Source: an uncultured Ruminococcus sp.
GTDB taxonomy: Bacteria; Bacillota; Clostridia; Lachnospirales; Lachnospiraceae
Direction of reading: 5' to 3'
DNA length: 24,602 nt
NCBI GenBank assembly: GCA_900553885.1
Contig: USFD01000048.1
Coordinates: forward strand, 1 to 24,602
Part shown: piece by piece, positions 15,444 to 23,053 of the stretch
Layout of the letters: each line of letters begins with the position of its first letter
Numbering within the stretch: the first letter of the stretch is position 1
Program-made: the position numbers and the translations under genes
The notes under the pieces: generated by a model
Told to the model about the DNA's origin: nothing
Databases searched by the model: none
The model's input: only the letters and a program-made list of their open reading frames with translations

Positions 15444-16892
15444 CTACTCACCGATCAGACTTCTATAAAGATTCTCATAGTTTGCCGCAGAATTTTTCCA
15501 TGAAAAATCCTGACTCATAGCGCGCTCTACAATCTTATTCCAGTCTCTCTTTCTGTCATAATAGATTCTCTCTGCATAACGGACTGTGTTCAGCATCTCA
15601 TGAGCGTTGTAATTGCAGAAGCTGAATCCTGTACCCGTCTTCTCGTATTCGTTATACGGCTCAACCGTGTCTTTCAGGCCGCCGGTTTCCCTGACAATGG
15701 GAAGAGTTCCGTAACGGAGGCTCATAAGCTGGCTGAGGCCGCAGGGTTCAAACAGAGACGGCATAAGAAAAGCGTCACAGGATGCATAAATCTTATGCGA
15801 AAGCTCATCTGAATAATAAATATTCGCTGACACTCTTCCGGAATATTTCCATGCGAAATGCCGGAACATATTCTCATACTTCACATCTCCGGTTCCCAGT
15901 ACCACAATCTGTACCGCATCCTGACACAGTTCATCCATTACATAGTCTACCAGATCAAATCCCTTCTGATCAGTAAGACGGGACACCATACCGATCAGCA
16001 TCACATGAGAATCCTTATTCAGTCCCAGTTCCTCCTGCAGCGCCGTCTTATTCAGCGGTTTATTCTTTCTGAAATTATCAATACCAAAATTCTTTGCAAT
16101 TCTCCAGTCTGTCTCCGGATTCCAGTCATCATAATCCAGTCCGTTTACAATACCGCACAGATCATTGGATCTTGCAGACATAAGGCCGTCCAGTCCTTCT
16201 CCGTAAAACGGAGTCTTAATCTCTTCCGCATAACTGTTGCTGACAGTTGTAACCTTATCCGCATAGACAATACCGCCTTTTAACAGATTCGCATCCTTAT
16301 ATGCCTCCATTTTATCCGGTACGAAATAGTAATCCGGAAGGCCGGTAATGCCTTTGACTGTTTTTGTATCCCATACACCCTGGAATTTCAGATTATGAAT
16401 GGTCATAACCGTGGCAATTCCCCTGTAGTATTCGCCCAGGTATCTGAAATTGTCCAGATAAACCGGAATCAGACCGGTCTGCCAGTCATGACAGTGGATC
16501 AGATCCGGACGGAATCCGATAACAGGAAGGATACTCAGAGCCGCCTTTGAGAAAAAGGCGAACTTCTCGATATTCCACTTCGGATCCCCATCGTACGGTG
16601 CAAAACCGCTGAAATAATGTTCGTTATCGATAAAATAGAACGTAATATCATTGAGAACTGTTTTCAGCACGCCGACATACTGATTCTGTCCCGCAATGTC
16701 CATATAAAAATGGGTAACGTATTCCAGCTTATCCTTCCACTCCTGCTTCATACAGGTATATTTGGGGAGTACAACGCGCACATCATATTTTTCTTTGTCG
16801 AATTCTTTGGGAAGTGAACCCACAACATCAGCAAGACCTCCTGTCTTGATAAAAGGCACACATTCTGAAGACGCAAATAAAATGTTTTTCAT
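15444..16892 (-). CDS. glgA: Glycogen synthase (ADP-glucose type)
   Basis: A 482-residue GT5 glycosyltransferase that adds glucose from ADP-glucose to the non-reducing end of alpha-1,4-glucan in the cytoplasm. The KTGGLADV motif (16-23) binds the nucleotide sugar. The C-terminal Rossmann half has GMVSRLTDQKGFDLV and the segment PSLFEPCGLSQL, which contains the conserved active-site Glu-Pro-Cys-Gly. Length is typical of bacterial GlgA. The ATG at 16892 follows CGGAGG with a 7-base spacer. No other glycogen genes (glgB, glgC, glgD, glgP) are in the window; instead it lies 15 bases upstream of metF. It has a promoter of its own just downstream of spo0A. Confidence 0.95.
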   Translation of the reverse strand: MKNILFASSECVPFIKTGGLADVVGSLPKEFDKEKYDVRVVLPKYTCMKQEWKDKLEYVTHFYMDIAGQNQYVGVLKTVLNDITFYFIDNEHYFSGFAPYDGDPKWNIEKFAFFSKAALSILPVIGFRPDLIHCHDWQTGLIPVYLDNFRYLGEYYRGIATVMTIHNLKFQGVWDTKTVKGITGLPDYYFVPDKMEAYKDANLLKGGIVYADKVTTVSNSYAEEIKTPFYGEGLDGLMSARSNDLCGIVNGLDYDDWNPETDWRIAKNFGIDNFRKNKPLNKTALQEELGLNKDSHVMLIGMVSRLTDQKGFDLVDYVMDELCQDAVQIVVLGTGDVKYENMFRHFAWKYSGRVSANIYYSDELSHKIYASCDAFLMPSLFEPCGLSQLMSLRYGTLPIVRETGGLKDTVEPYNEYEKTGTGFSFCNYNAHEMLNTVRYAERIYYDRKRDWNKIVERAMSQDFSWKNSAANYENLYRSLIGE

Positions 16893-16945
16893 ATACTATC
16901 CTCCGTTTTCTGCATTAATCGCCACAGGGCATTTCACTATTGAAT

Positions 16946-16974
16946 ATTATACCTCATTTCAGACATATTGGAAA
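16946..16974 (-). promoter_or_regulatory. Probable promoter of glgA (and perhaps the met genes)
   Basis: On the minus strand a perfect TATAAT (16951-16946) is preceded at 17 bases by TTTCCA (16974-16969), which matches the -35 consensus at four of six positions. It lies about 55 bases upstream of the glgA start. No clear terminator separates it from spo0A. Confidence 0.6.
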
Positions 16975-17015
16975 GAATTTTATCGCTTTACCATACTAAT
17001 TTCCGGCATCCGCCT

Positions 17016-17813
17016 TCAGATACCGCCCTTCTTTTTGTACTCCAGCTGAATTGTGTCGGCAATCAGCGCTATAAATTCAGAATTTGTGGGTTTTCCCTTC
17101 CCTGTGCTTACTGTATATCCAAACAGTTCATCCAGAGTATCCAGTTTTCCCCGGCTCCATGCCACCTCGATAGCGTGACGGATCGCTCTCTCCACACGGC
17201 TTGAGGTTGTCTGATATTTTTTTGCAACTGTCGGATACAGAATCTTTGTTATAGCATTGAGCACATCCATATCTTTTACTGCCATAATAATTGCATCTCT
17301 CAGGTAATGATATCCTTTAATATGAGCCGGAATACCGATCTCATGCAGCATATTCGTCACCCGGTTTTCCAGATCCTCTCCTCTGGCTGTACCTTCCAGT
17401 CTCCCATCCTCGTTTTTCTTTTCATTATTACGGAACATTTTTCTGACGGATTTTATCCTGTCCAGCAGCACTTCGTTGTTGAACGGCTTCATAACGTAGT
17501 AATTTGCGCCTTTGTTAAAGGCATCTTCTGTAATCCTTTCCTGGCCAACCGCTGTGATCACGATAAAATATGGGCGTTTATTGACAGAATGATCCCGATT
17601 CACCTGTTCCATTACCGTCAATCCGTCCATTTTCGGCATAATCAAGTCGAGAAGAACGACGTCCGGCTGTCTGTCTTTAATAATCTGACACATCTCCTCA
17701 CCATTTTTCGCTTTTCCAACCAGATTCAGTTCTTTATCCATACTGATAATATTTTCCAGCACATCAAGAATTTTCTGATTATCATCAGCGATGGCCACAT
17801 TCAAATGCTCCAT
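17016..17813 (-). CDS. spo0A: Sporulation master regulator Spo0A
   Basis: A 265-residue response regulator that, once phosphorylated, controls entry into sporulation by binding 0A boxes. The receiver domain (1-120) shows the acidic pocket Asp10/Asp11, the phospho-acceptor Asp56 in VVLLDLIMPKMDG, and VITA as the switch region. The C-terminal Spo0A effector domain contains the conserved recognition-helix region SSRVERAIRHAIEVAWSRG and ends IQLEYKKKGGI. Length matches Clostridia homologues. The frame is open 32 codons further upstream. I chose the ATG at 17813 because homology starts there, GGGAG precedes it, and the upstream codons overlap the promoter. It follows spoIVB in the conserved order. 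Its presence indicates an endospore former. Confidence 0.97.
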   Translation of the reverse strand: MEHLNVAIADDNQKILDVLENIISMDKELNLVGKAKNGEEMCQIIKDRQPDVVLLDLIMPKMDGLTVMEQVNRDHSVNKRPYFIVITAVGQERITEDAFNKGANYYVMKPFNNEVLLDRIKSVRKMFRNNEKKNEDGRLEGTARGEDLENRVTNMLHEIGIPAHIKGYHYLRDAIIMAVKDMDVLNAITKILYPTVAKKYQTTSSRVERAIRHAIEVAWSRGKLDTLDELFGYTVSTGKGKPTNSEFIALIADTIQLEYKKKGGI

Positions 17814-17864
17814 TCTCTTCTCTCCCTCGCTCTTGAGAACCAGCTTTGAAAACGCCACCTGCTT

Positions 17865-17893
17865 ATTATATCCGGACAAATTTGCGGAATCAA
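17865..17893 (-). promoter_or_regulatory. Promoter of spo0A
   Basis: TTGATT (17893-17888), a 17-base spacer and a perfect TATAAT (17870-17865) lie on the minus strand, about 50 bases before the chosen ATG. This is a vegetative sigma-A-type promoter. I see no sigma-H-like element on this strand. Confidence 0.75.
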
Positions 17894-17912
17894 GGAGATT
17901 TTGTAACACTAT

Positions 17913-17931
17913 TTCGACAATTTTTTCGACA
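17913..17931 (-). promoter_or_regulatory. Two tandem 0A boxes upstream of spo0A
   Basis: Two copies of TGTCGAA occur on the minus strand at 17931-17925 and 17919-17913, exactly 12 bases apart and in the same orientation. TGTCGAA is the known Spo0A binding core. They lie 19 to 43 bases upstream of the -35 and directly after the spoIVB stop, a position suited to autoregulation of spo0A. Confidence 0.8.
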
Positions 17932-17938
17932 TAAAAGA

Positions 17939-19024
17939 CTATTCTGCCTGTTTCAGCATATTTTCTATAAATATGCCATATCCCATCGTCGAATCCTGTA
18001 CAAATACATGCGTTACGGCACCGATCAGCTTTCCATTCTGTATAATAGGGCTTCCGCTCATCCCCTGGATAATACCTCCTGTTTTTTCCAGCAGTTCCTC
18101 ATCCGTCACTTTTATAACCAGGCCTTTGTTGATTTCGCTCCCGGACATGTCGATATCTGTCACCTGAATCTCATACTCTCTGATTTCATTGTCGACAAAG
18201 CAGCGGATGGTGGCATCTCCTTTGACAATTTCTTCTTTTTTTGCGGTCTCTATGGGAATCTGTTCCTCAAACAGATCGCCGATTCTGTCGATTGTTCCAT
18301 ATATGCCTGCATCCGTATTTTTGTCAATGGTGCCCAGTACGTTGAAATTATTGTAAATAATAATCCCTTCCATGCTTCCCGGATTTCCGTCTGATCCCTT
18401 TGTAACATCCTGTATGCTTGTGCGGTAAACCGTGCCGTCGGAAATTGACATCAGAACATTGGTATCCGTGTCATGAATGCCATGTCCCAGGGCGCCGAAT
18501 CTGCTCTGCCCGGTAAGAAAAGTTATGGTCCCCAGGCCCTGTACATTGTCTCTCACCCATATCCCCAGACGGTATTCTCCTGTTTCATATTCCACCGGAT
18601 GAATCTTCACATCCAGAAATTCTTTCCCTCTGCGGATCGTAAGAATCACATTTTCGCCGTCAATCTTTTCCACTTCCTCCAGGAGATCCGCTTTGCCGTC
18701 TATTTTCCGGTCATTTACAGCTGTGATATAATCCCCGGCCTTCACCAGATTATGCGCCGGTTCATAAAAACTACCGTCCATTCCCTCTATCGTTTCCGTG
18801 TTCAGTACCATAACTCCGTCTGTCTCCATATAAATCCCCACCGGCATGCCTCCCAGCAGAACGGTATCCGTGTCTGTTCCCGCAGCGTTCACATTTGCCT
18901 GCTGAGGCTGAATTCCACCGAATGCGGCAAATGAAGCAGGCAATACAAGGCAGGCCGCTGCCAGTGCACACAGAAACAGTTCTGAAGGACGGAGCGTCCG
19001 TCTCTTTTTTTGCTTCTGTATCAT
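17939..19024 (-). CDS. spoIVB: SpoIVB signalling serine protease
   Basis: A 361-residue secreted or membrane-anchored peptidase of family S55. In B. subtilis it is made in the forespore, crosses into the intermembrane space and cleaves SpoIVFA, releasing pro-sigma-K processing. A single hydrophobic segment (about 15-37) after a basic N-terminus serves as signal anchor. A PDZ domain spans about 75-145. The protease domain has the catalytic His in GALGHGIHD (His181) and Ser in GMSGSPI (Ser323). An in-frame TGA lies just upstream of the ATG at 19024, so the start is well bounded, although AAGGA is rather far (14 bases). It lies between recN and spo0A as in other spore formers. A conventional promoter is not obvious; a sporulation-type -10 sits at the recN terminator. 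Confidence 0.95.
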   Translation of the reverse strand: MIQKQKKRRTLRPSELFLCALAAACLVLPASFAAFGGIQPQQANVNAAGTDTDTVLLGGMPVGIYMETDGVMVLNTETIEGMDGSFYEPAHNLVKAGDYITAVNDRKIDGKADLLEEVEKIDGENVILTIRRGKEFLDVKIHPVEYETGEYRLGIWVRDNVQGLGTITFLTGQSRFGALGHGIHDTDTNVLMSISDGTVYRTSIQDVTKGSDGNPGSMEGIIIYNNFNVLGTIDKNTDAGIYGTIDRIGDLFEEQIPIETAKKEEIVKGDATIRCFVDNEIREYEIQVTDIDMSGSEINKGLVIKVTDEELLEKTGGIIQGMSGSPIIQNGKLIGAVTHVFVQDSTMGYGIFIENMLKQAE

Positions 19025-19176
19025 ATTGTAGTTTCACATCCTTTTCTCATGCTGTTACCCATCCTTTCCGCACCGTCTCCGACGGAGCATTGTTCTTTCT
19101 GCCGCACAGTTCCGCCTTCTCCGTAGGCCGGTCTCCACGGCAGAGCTGTACATCTGTCGCTGTATGTCCGGACTGC

Positions 19177-19209
19177 AAACAAAAAACGGATACATCTCTG
19201 TATCCGTTT
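19177..19209 (-). terminator. Rho-independent terminator of the dxs-recN operon
   Basis: An 11-bp perfect stem on the minus strand (19209-19199 with 19194-19184), with loop GAGA, runs straight into a T-run (six T counted from 19186). It lies 36 bases after the recN stop codon and separates the housekeeping operon from spoIVB. Confidence 0.93.
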
Positions 19210-19210
19210 C

Positions 19211-19239
19211 TAGTATGTGTGGCTTCTCTGTATTTCACA
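19211..19239 (-). promoter_or_regulatory. Tentative forespore (sigma-G/F-like) promoter for spoIVB
   Basis: On the minus strand CATACTA (19217-19211) equals the sigma-G -10 consensus. The -35 is poor: TGTGAA (19239-19234) at a 16-base spacer has little likeness to TGAATA. Transcription from it would start within the recN terminator's 5' arm, so the new RNA would not form the full hairpin. Offered as a possibility only. Confidence 0.25.
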
Positions 19240-19245
19240 CTGGTA

Positions 19246-20922
19246 TTATCTTTCCCGCTTTGCCAATTCCTTCATTTCTCTTGCACTTTCCAGTATTTTC
19301 CCGGTAACATTTGCGCCGCCCAGCATACGTGCCAGTTCCTGTACAGAAGATTCATCATCCAGAGCGGTGATTCTGGTTTCCACGCTGTTTCCATCTGTTT
19401 CTTTCTGTATCAGATAATGGAAGTCTGAAACCGCCGCAATCTGGGGAAGATGAGTAATACAGATAACCTGCCGGTTTTCCGAGATAAGCCGAAGCTTTTC
19501 TCCTACCTTCCCAGCTGTTATCCCGGAAATTCCTGTATCAATTTCATCAAAAATCAATGTAGGCGTATCTTCTTCTCCTGCAAGAACTGCTTTGATGGCC
19601 AGCATTACCCTGGACAGTTCACCTCCGGAAGCAATATTTCCAAGTGGTTTCAACGGTTCCCCGGGATTGGTTGCCAGATAAAACTCTGCCTCGTCACTAC
19701 CGGAGGCGGTGTAATGACCCAGATCAGAAATCCTGAGTTCCAGTCTGGTATCCATAAAATTCAGTTCCGACATCTGTTCCCGTATTTCTCTGGCAAATAT
19801 GTCAGCCGCTCCGGTTCTCGCCTTATGCAGCCGGGATGCGATCTGTGCGGCATGCTTTTCAGCAGCTTCCGTTTCCGTCCGGATCCGCCCAAGGAAGGAA
19901 TCATAGTCTTCCAGTTCTTCTATTCTTCTCTTCTTTTCCTCGCAATATTCCAGAACATCCGGAATTGTCTTTCCATATTTTGCCTTCAGATGATTCAGCA
20001 CATTCAGGCGCTCCTCCGTATCTCTGAATTCTTCTTCCGAAAAATCAAAGCTTTTTGCATATTCGGCAAGCTCCCGGTTAAAATCATTAAGAAGACTGTC
20101 GATTTCTGACAGCTGTGCGCATAGCTTTTCCCCCTGGCTGTCAATTTCTGCAATCTCCTGCAGCGCACGGATTGCCCTGCTTAACAGATCACTGGCATTG
20201 CCCTGAGCGTCTTCTCCGGTATACCGGTAAGACTCTGCCACTGCCTCTGTCACTTTCCGGCTCTGTACCATCCTGTGATACAGTTCTTCCAGATCTGTAT
20301 CCTCCCCCGGAAGCGGAGCCGCCTCTTCAATCTCAGTGACCTCATATCTTGCAAGATCAAGCTCCCTTGCCCTGCTCTCCGCATCCATGGAAGAGGCGTC
20401 TCTCTTTTTTACAAGTTCCTGATATTTTTTATAAGCAGCAGCCATTTCCTCTTTCAGAGGGTAGATCTCCTCTTTTCCAAAGAGATCCAGAAGAGAAAGA
20501 TGGTTTCTGCGCTGAAGCAGACTCTGGCTGTCATGCTGTCCATGTATGTCAATCAGAAGACTGGCCGCCTCTTTCAAAATACTCATATTTACCGTTTCAC
20601 CGTTGATTCTGCACACACTGCGGCCTTCCGTCAGTTTCCGGCTTAAAGTGAGCATTCCCTCCTCCGGCTCGATATCCATTTCCTCAAGCCGCTGCCGGAT
20701 TCTTTCATCCTCCACAGAAAATGTAAGCTCGACTAATCCGCTTTTCGCCCCGCTGCGGAGCAGCTCAGCGCTGTAGCGGCCGCCCAATGCAAGCTGAACC
20801 GATCCGAGCAGAATAGACTTTCCCGCTCCGGTCTCTCCGGTCAGGATATTCAGGCCCGGGCCGAACTCCACTTCTGTCTCATCAATCAACGCAAGATTTT
20901 TTACATGAAGATTCTGTAACAT
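19246..20922 (-). CDS. recN: DNA repair protein RecN
   Basis: A 558-residue SMC-like ATPase that acts early at double-strand breaks, binding and tethering DNA ends. The Walker A motif GETGAGKS is at 29-36. Long central coiled-coil helices (about 150-380), rich in Glu, Lys and Arg, separate it from the ABC signature LASGGELSRVMLA and the Walker B segment TLIFDEIDTGI in the C-terminal half. Length is normal for the family. The ATG at 20922 lies 9 bases after the argR stop and has AGGGA upstream, so it is translated from the same message. It is the last gene of the operon and is followed by a strong terminator. No LexA-type operator of its own is evident. Confidence 0.96.
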   Translation of the reverse strand: MLQNLHVKNLALIDETEVEFGPGLNILTGETGAGKSILLGSVQLALGGRYSAELLRSGAKSGLVELTFSVEDERIRQRLEEMDIEPEEGMLTLSRKLTEGRSVCRINGETVNMSILKEAASLLIDIHGQHDSQSLLQRRNHLSLLDLFGKEEIYPLKEEMAAAYKKYQELVKKRDASSMDAESRARELDLARYEVTEIEEAAPLPGEDTDLEELYHRMVQSRKVTEAVAESYRYTGEDAQGNASDLLSRAIRALQEIAEIDSQGEKLCAQLSEIDSLLNDFNRELAEYAKSFDFSEEEFRDTEERLNVLNHLKAKYGKTIPDVLEYCEEKKRRIEELEDYDSFLGRIRTETEAAEKHAAQIASRLHKARTGAADIFAREIREQMSELNFMDTRLELRISDLGHYTASGSDEAEFYLATNPGEPLKPLGNIASGGELSRVMLAIKAVLAGEEDTPTLIFDEIDTGISGITAGKVGEKLRLISENRQVICITHLPQIAAVSDFHYLIQKETDGNSVETRITALDDESSVQELARMLGGANVTGKILESAREMKELAKRER

Positions 20923-20931
20923 AGTTGTTCC

Positions 20932-21390
20932 CTACAATTCTTTTGAAACAATTTTCCGTATCTTTTCCATTACTGCCGTCGTGTCATCTACTGTACGGAT
21001 CGCGCACATAATCGTATCGTCTCCTGCAATACAGCCTACAACCTCGTTCCAGTTCATGGCATCAATCGCGGCAGCAACTGCCATCGCCATTCCCGACACC
21101 GTTTTTATGACCAGAATATTCTGCGCCATATCCATGGAGACATATCCATCCTTCAGAACACGGATATACTTTTCACTCATTCCCCGTTCTTCCTGTTTAT
21201 GGATCACATATTTCTGTTTTCCTCCGTTTGTGGAAATCTTGGTCAGCTTCAGATCTCTGATATCCCGGGAAACCGTTGCCTGAGTGACTTTAAAGCCGGC
21301 ATTATTCAGGTATTCCGCCAGTTCTTCCTGCGTTTCAATATCATACTGGCTGATCAGTTCTATGATTTTTGCATGACGACTTACTTTCAT
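20932..21390 (-). CDS. argR: Arginine repressor (ArgR/AhrC)
   Basis: A 152-residue transcription regulator that, with L-arginine bound, represses arginine biosynthesis and activates catabolism genes at ARG boxes. The N-terminal winged helix-turn-helix contains TQATVSRDIRDLKLTKIS (about 37-54). The C-terminal hexamerisation and arginine-binding domain has the signature GCIAGDDTIMCAIR (about 118-131). Length is that of the family. The ATG at 21390 is three bases after the nadK stop, with AAAGGAA formed by the last nadK codons, indicating translational coupling. Its place before recN matches B. subtilis ahrC-recN. No arginine genes lie in the window, so its targets are elsewhere. Confidence 0.95.
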   Translation of the reverse strand: MKVSRHAKIIELISQYDIETQEELAEYLNNAGFKVTQATVSRDIRDLKLTKISTNGGKQKYVIHKQEERGMSEKYIRVLKDGYVSMDMAQNILVIKTVSGMAMAVAAAIDAMNWNEVVGCIAGDDTIMCAIRTVDDTTAVMEKIRKIVSKEL

Positions 21391-21393
21391 CTT

Positions 21394-22227
21394 CTAATTT
21401 CCTTTCATTTTTTCCCGCATAGTTTTCATGAAACTCTCTCTGCCCAGCTTGATCAGACGGGCTGTCTCCGCCGCCTTCCGGATCTGAACCCGCTCCCCGG
21501 TAACCAGTGTCATCTGCTCTGCCCCGTCAAAACAAAGCGATACATGCTCCTTTTTCCCGTACCTGCCTTCACAGATTTCGATTTCTATAACATCCTCTTC
21601 CGAAAGTACGATGCTGCTTGTATTAAGGGCATGTGAACAGATCGGAGTAATCACCATAAGACGGGCCGTAGGTTCTACAACAGGTCCTCCGGCAGAAAGA
21701 TTGTATCCGGTGCTCCCGGTAGGGGTGGAAATAATCACTCCGTCTGCAAGATAGGTATTCAGCAGAGTACCGTTTACGTAAATGTGAAATTTGACAATTC
21801 TTATTTTTCCTTCTCTTGCAAGGACAATATCATTCAGAGCCAGATCCTTTTCCCCGTCCCGGAACACACCCTGAATCATCATCCGTTCTTCTACGATGGG
21901 ATCACATACAAACAGACGGTCGAGAGCCTGCCGGTAATCTTTCAGCTCCACATCAGTCAGATAACCTACGGTTCCCAGATTAATTCCCAGGAGAGGAAGT
22001 TTTCTCTTCCCCAGATCCCGGACAGCCCGGATCAGCGTGCCGTCTCCTCCAAGCACAAGTCCGCACTGTGCATCATCCGGAACCGTACCCGGAATAATAT
22101 GGCCTTCCCTGTCTTTCCGGCAGAGAATGCAGCGTTTTCCTCTGCTTTCTATATAAGCCCGAATCTCATTTGTAATCTGCAGATCCTTATCTTTCAGCAT
22201 GTTTGTAATGATATAAAAAGAATCCAT
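21394..22227 (-). CDS. nadK: NAD kinase
   Basis: A 277-residue cytoplasmic enzyme that phosphorylates NAD to NADP with ATP or polyphosphate, and so sets the NADP pool. The diagnostic GGDGT motif is at 60-64, followed by GINLGTVGYL (about 80-89) and the NAD-site segment STPTGSTGYNLSAGGP (about 168-183). Length is typical. The ATG at 22227 lies 18 bases after the tlyA stop, with AAGAGGTTGG upstream. The placement of nadK between tlyA and argR is common in Clostridia but differs from B. subtilis, where nadK genes lie elsewhere. Confidence 0.95.
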   Translation of the reverse strand: MDSFYIITNMLKDKDLQITNEIRAYIESRGKRCILCRKDREGHIIPGTVPDDAQCGLVLGGDGTLIRAVRDLGKRKLPLLGINLGTVGYLTDVELKDYRQALDRLFVCDPIVEERMMIQGVFRDGEKDLALNDIVLAREGKIRIVKFHIYVNGTLLNTYLADGVIISTPTGSTGYNLSAGGPVVEPTARLMVITPICSHALNTSSIVLSEEDVIEIEICEGRYGKKEHVSLCFDGAEQMTLVTGERVQIRKAAETARLIKLGRESFMKTMREKMKGN

Positions 22228-22245
22228 GTTCTGTCCAACCTCTTA

Positions 22246-23052
22246 TCATTTTGCCAGTTCTTCAAATGCCTTATCTGTTACCGAAGCCACAGCCTTTTCC
22301 ATGTCTTTTTCCATGCTCTCTGCTCCCTTTTTCAGGTGAATCAGATATTCGATATTTCCTTCCGGTCCCCGGATCGGTGAATAGTCCAGCTCCATTACGC
22401 CAAAACCGATATGCTGCGCATAATCTGCGACTTTCTGTATTACTTCCCGGTGAACCGCCCTGTCTCTGACCACACCTTTTTTCCCCACTTTTTCTCTGCC
22501 GGCTTCAAACTGAGGTTTGATCAGAGCCACAATCTCTCCGTCTTCCTTCAGATAATTCCGGATCGGCTCCAGCACTTTTGTAAGAGAAATAAAAGAAACA
22601 TCTATGGAGGAAAAATCGATGGGCTCTCCGATGTCCTCCGGGGTTACGTACCTTATGTTTGTCTTTTCCATACAGATCACCCGGGGATCCTGCCGCAGTT
22701 TCCAGTCCAGCTGTCCCCGGCCTACATCTATGGCATATACTTTGGAGGCGCCGTTCTGGAGCATGCAGTCGGTAAAGCCGCCTGTGGAAGACCCTACATC
22801 CGTACAGACTTTGTCCTTCACATTCACGTCAAATACGGCAAGGGCTTTTTCCAGCTTCAGGCCGCCTCTGCTCACGTAAGGCAGAGTATGCCCTTTCACC
22901 TCTATACTGACCTCCGGTGAAAATGTCGTACCTGCCTTGTCTTCCCGCTGTCCGTCCACGAATACATTTCCCGACATAATTACTGCCTTGGCTTTCTCCC
23001 TGGACTCTGCCAGATTTCTTTTTACAAGCAATACATCCAAACGTTCTTTCAT
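22246..23052 (-). CDS. tlyA: TlyA-family rRNA 2'-O-methyltransferase
   Basis: A 268-residue protein with an N-terminal S4 RNA-binding domain (about 1-60, beginning MKERLDVLLVKRNLAESREK) and an FtsJ/RrmJ-type methyltransferase domain. The AdoMet-binding segment DVGSSTGGFTDCML is near 90-103, and IDVGRGQLDWKL follows. In mycobacteria TlyA methylates ribose 2'-OH of 16S and 23S rRNA, and the family is often mislabelled haemolysin. The B. subtilis homologue is yqxC. The ATG at 23052 lies one base after the dxs stop, and its AAAGGAAAG ribosome binding site is inside the last dxs codons. The exact rRNA target is not shown by the sequence. Confidence 0.92.
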   Translation of the reverse strand: MKERLDVLLVKRNLAESREKAKAVIMSGNVFVDGQREDKAGTTFSPEVSIEVKGHTLPYVSRGGLKLEKALAVFDVNVKDKVCTDVGSSTGGFTDCMLQNGASKVYAIDVGRGQLDWKLRQDPRVICMEKTNIRYVTPEDIGEPIDFSSIDVSFISLTKVLEPIRNYLKEDGEIVALIKPQFEAGREKVGKKGVVRDRAVHREVIQKVADYAQHIGFGVMELDYSPIRGPEGNIEYLIHLKKGAESMEKDMEKAVASVTDKAFEELAK

Positions 23053-23053
23053 A

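Noticed and set aside
17814..17909. 32-codon upstream extension of spo0A
   Set aside because: It would begin upstream of the -10 element, and the receiver domain starts at the ATG at 17813.
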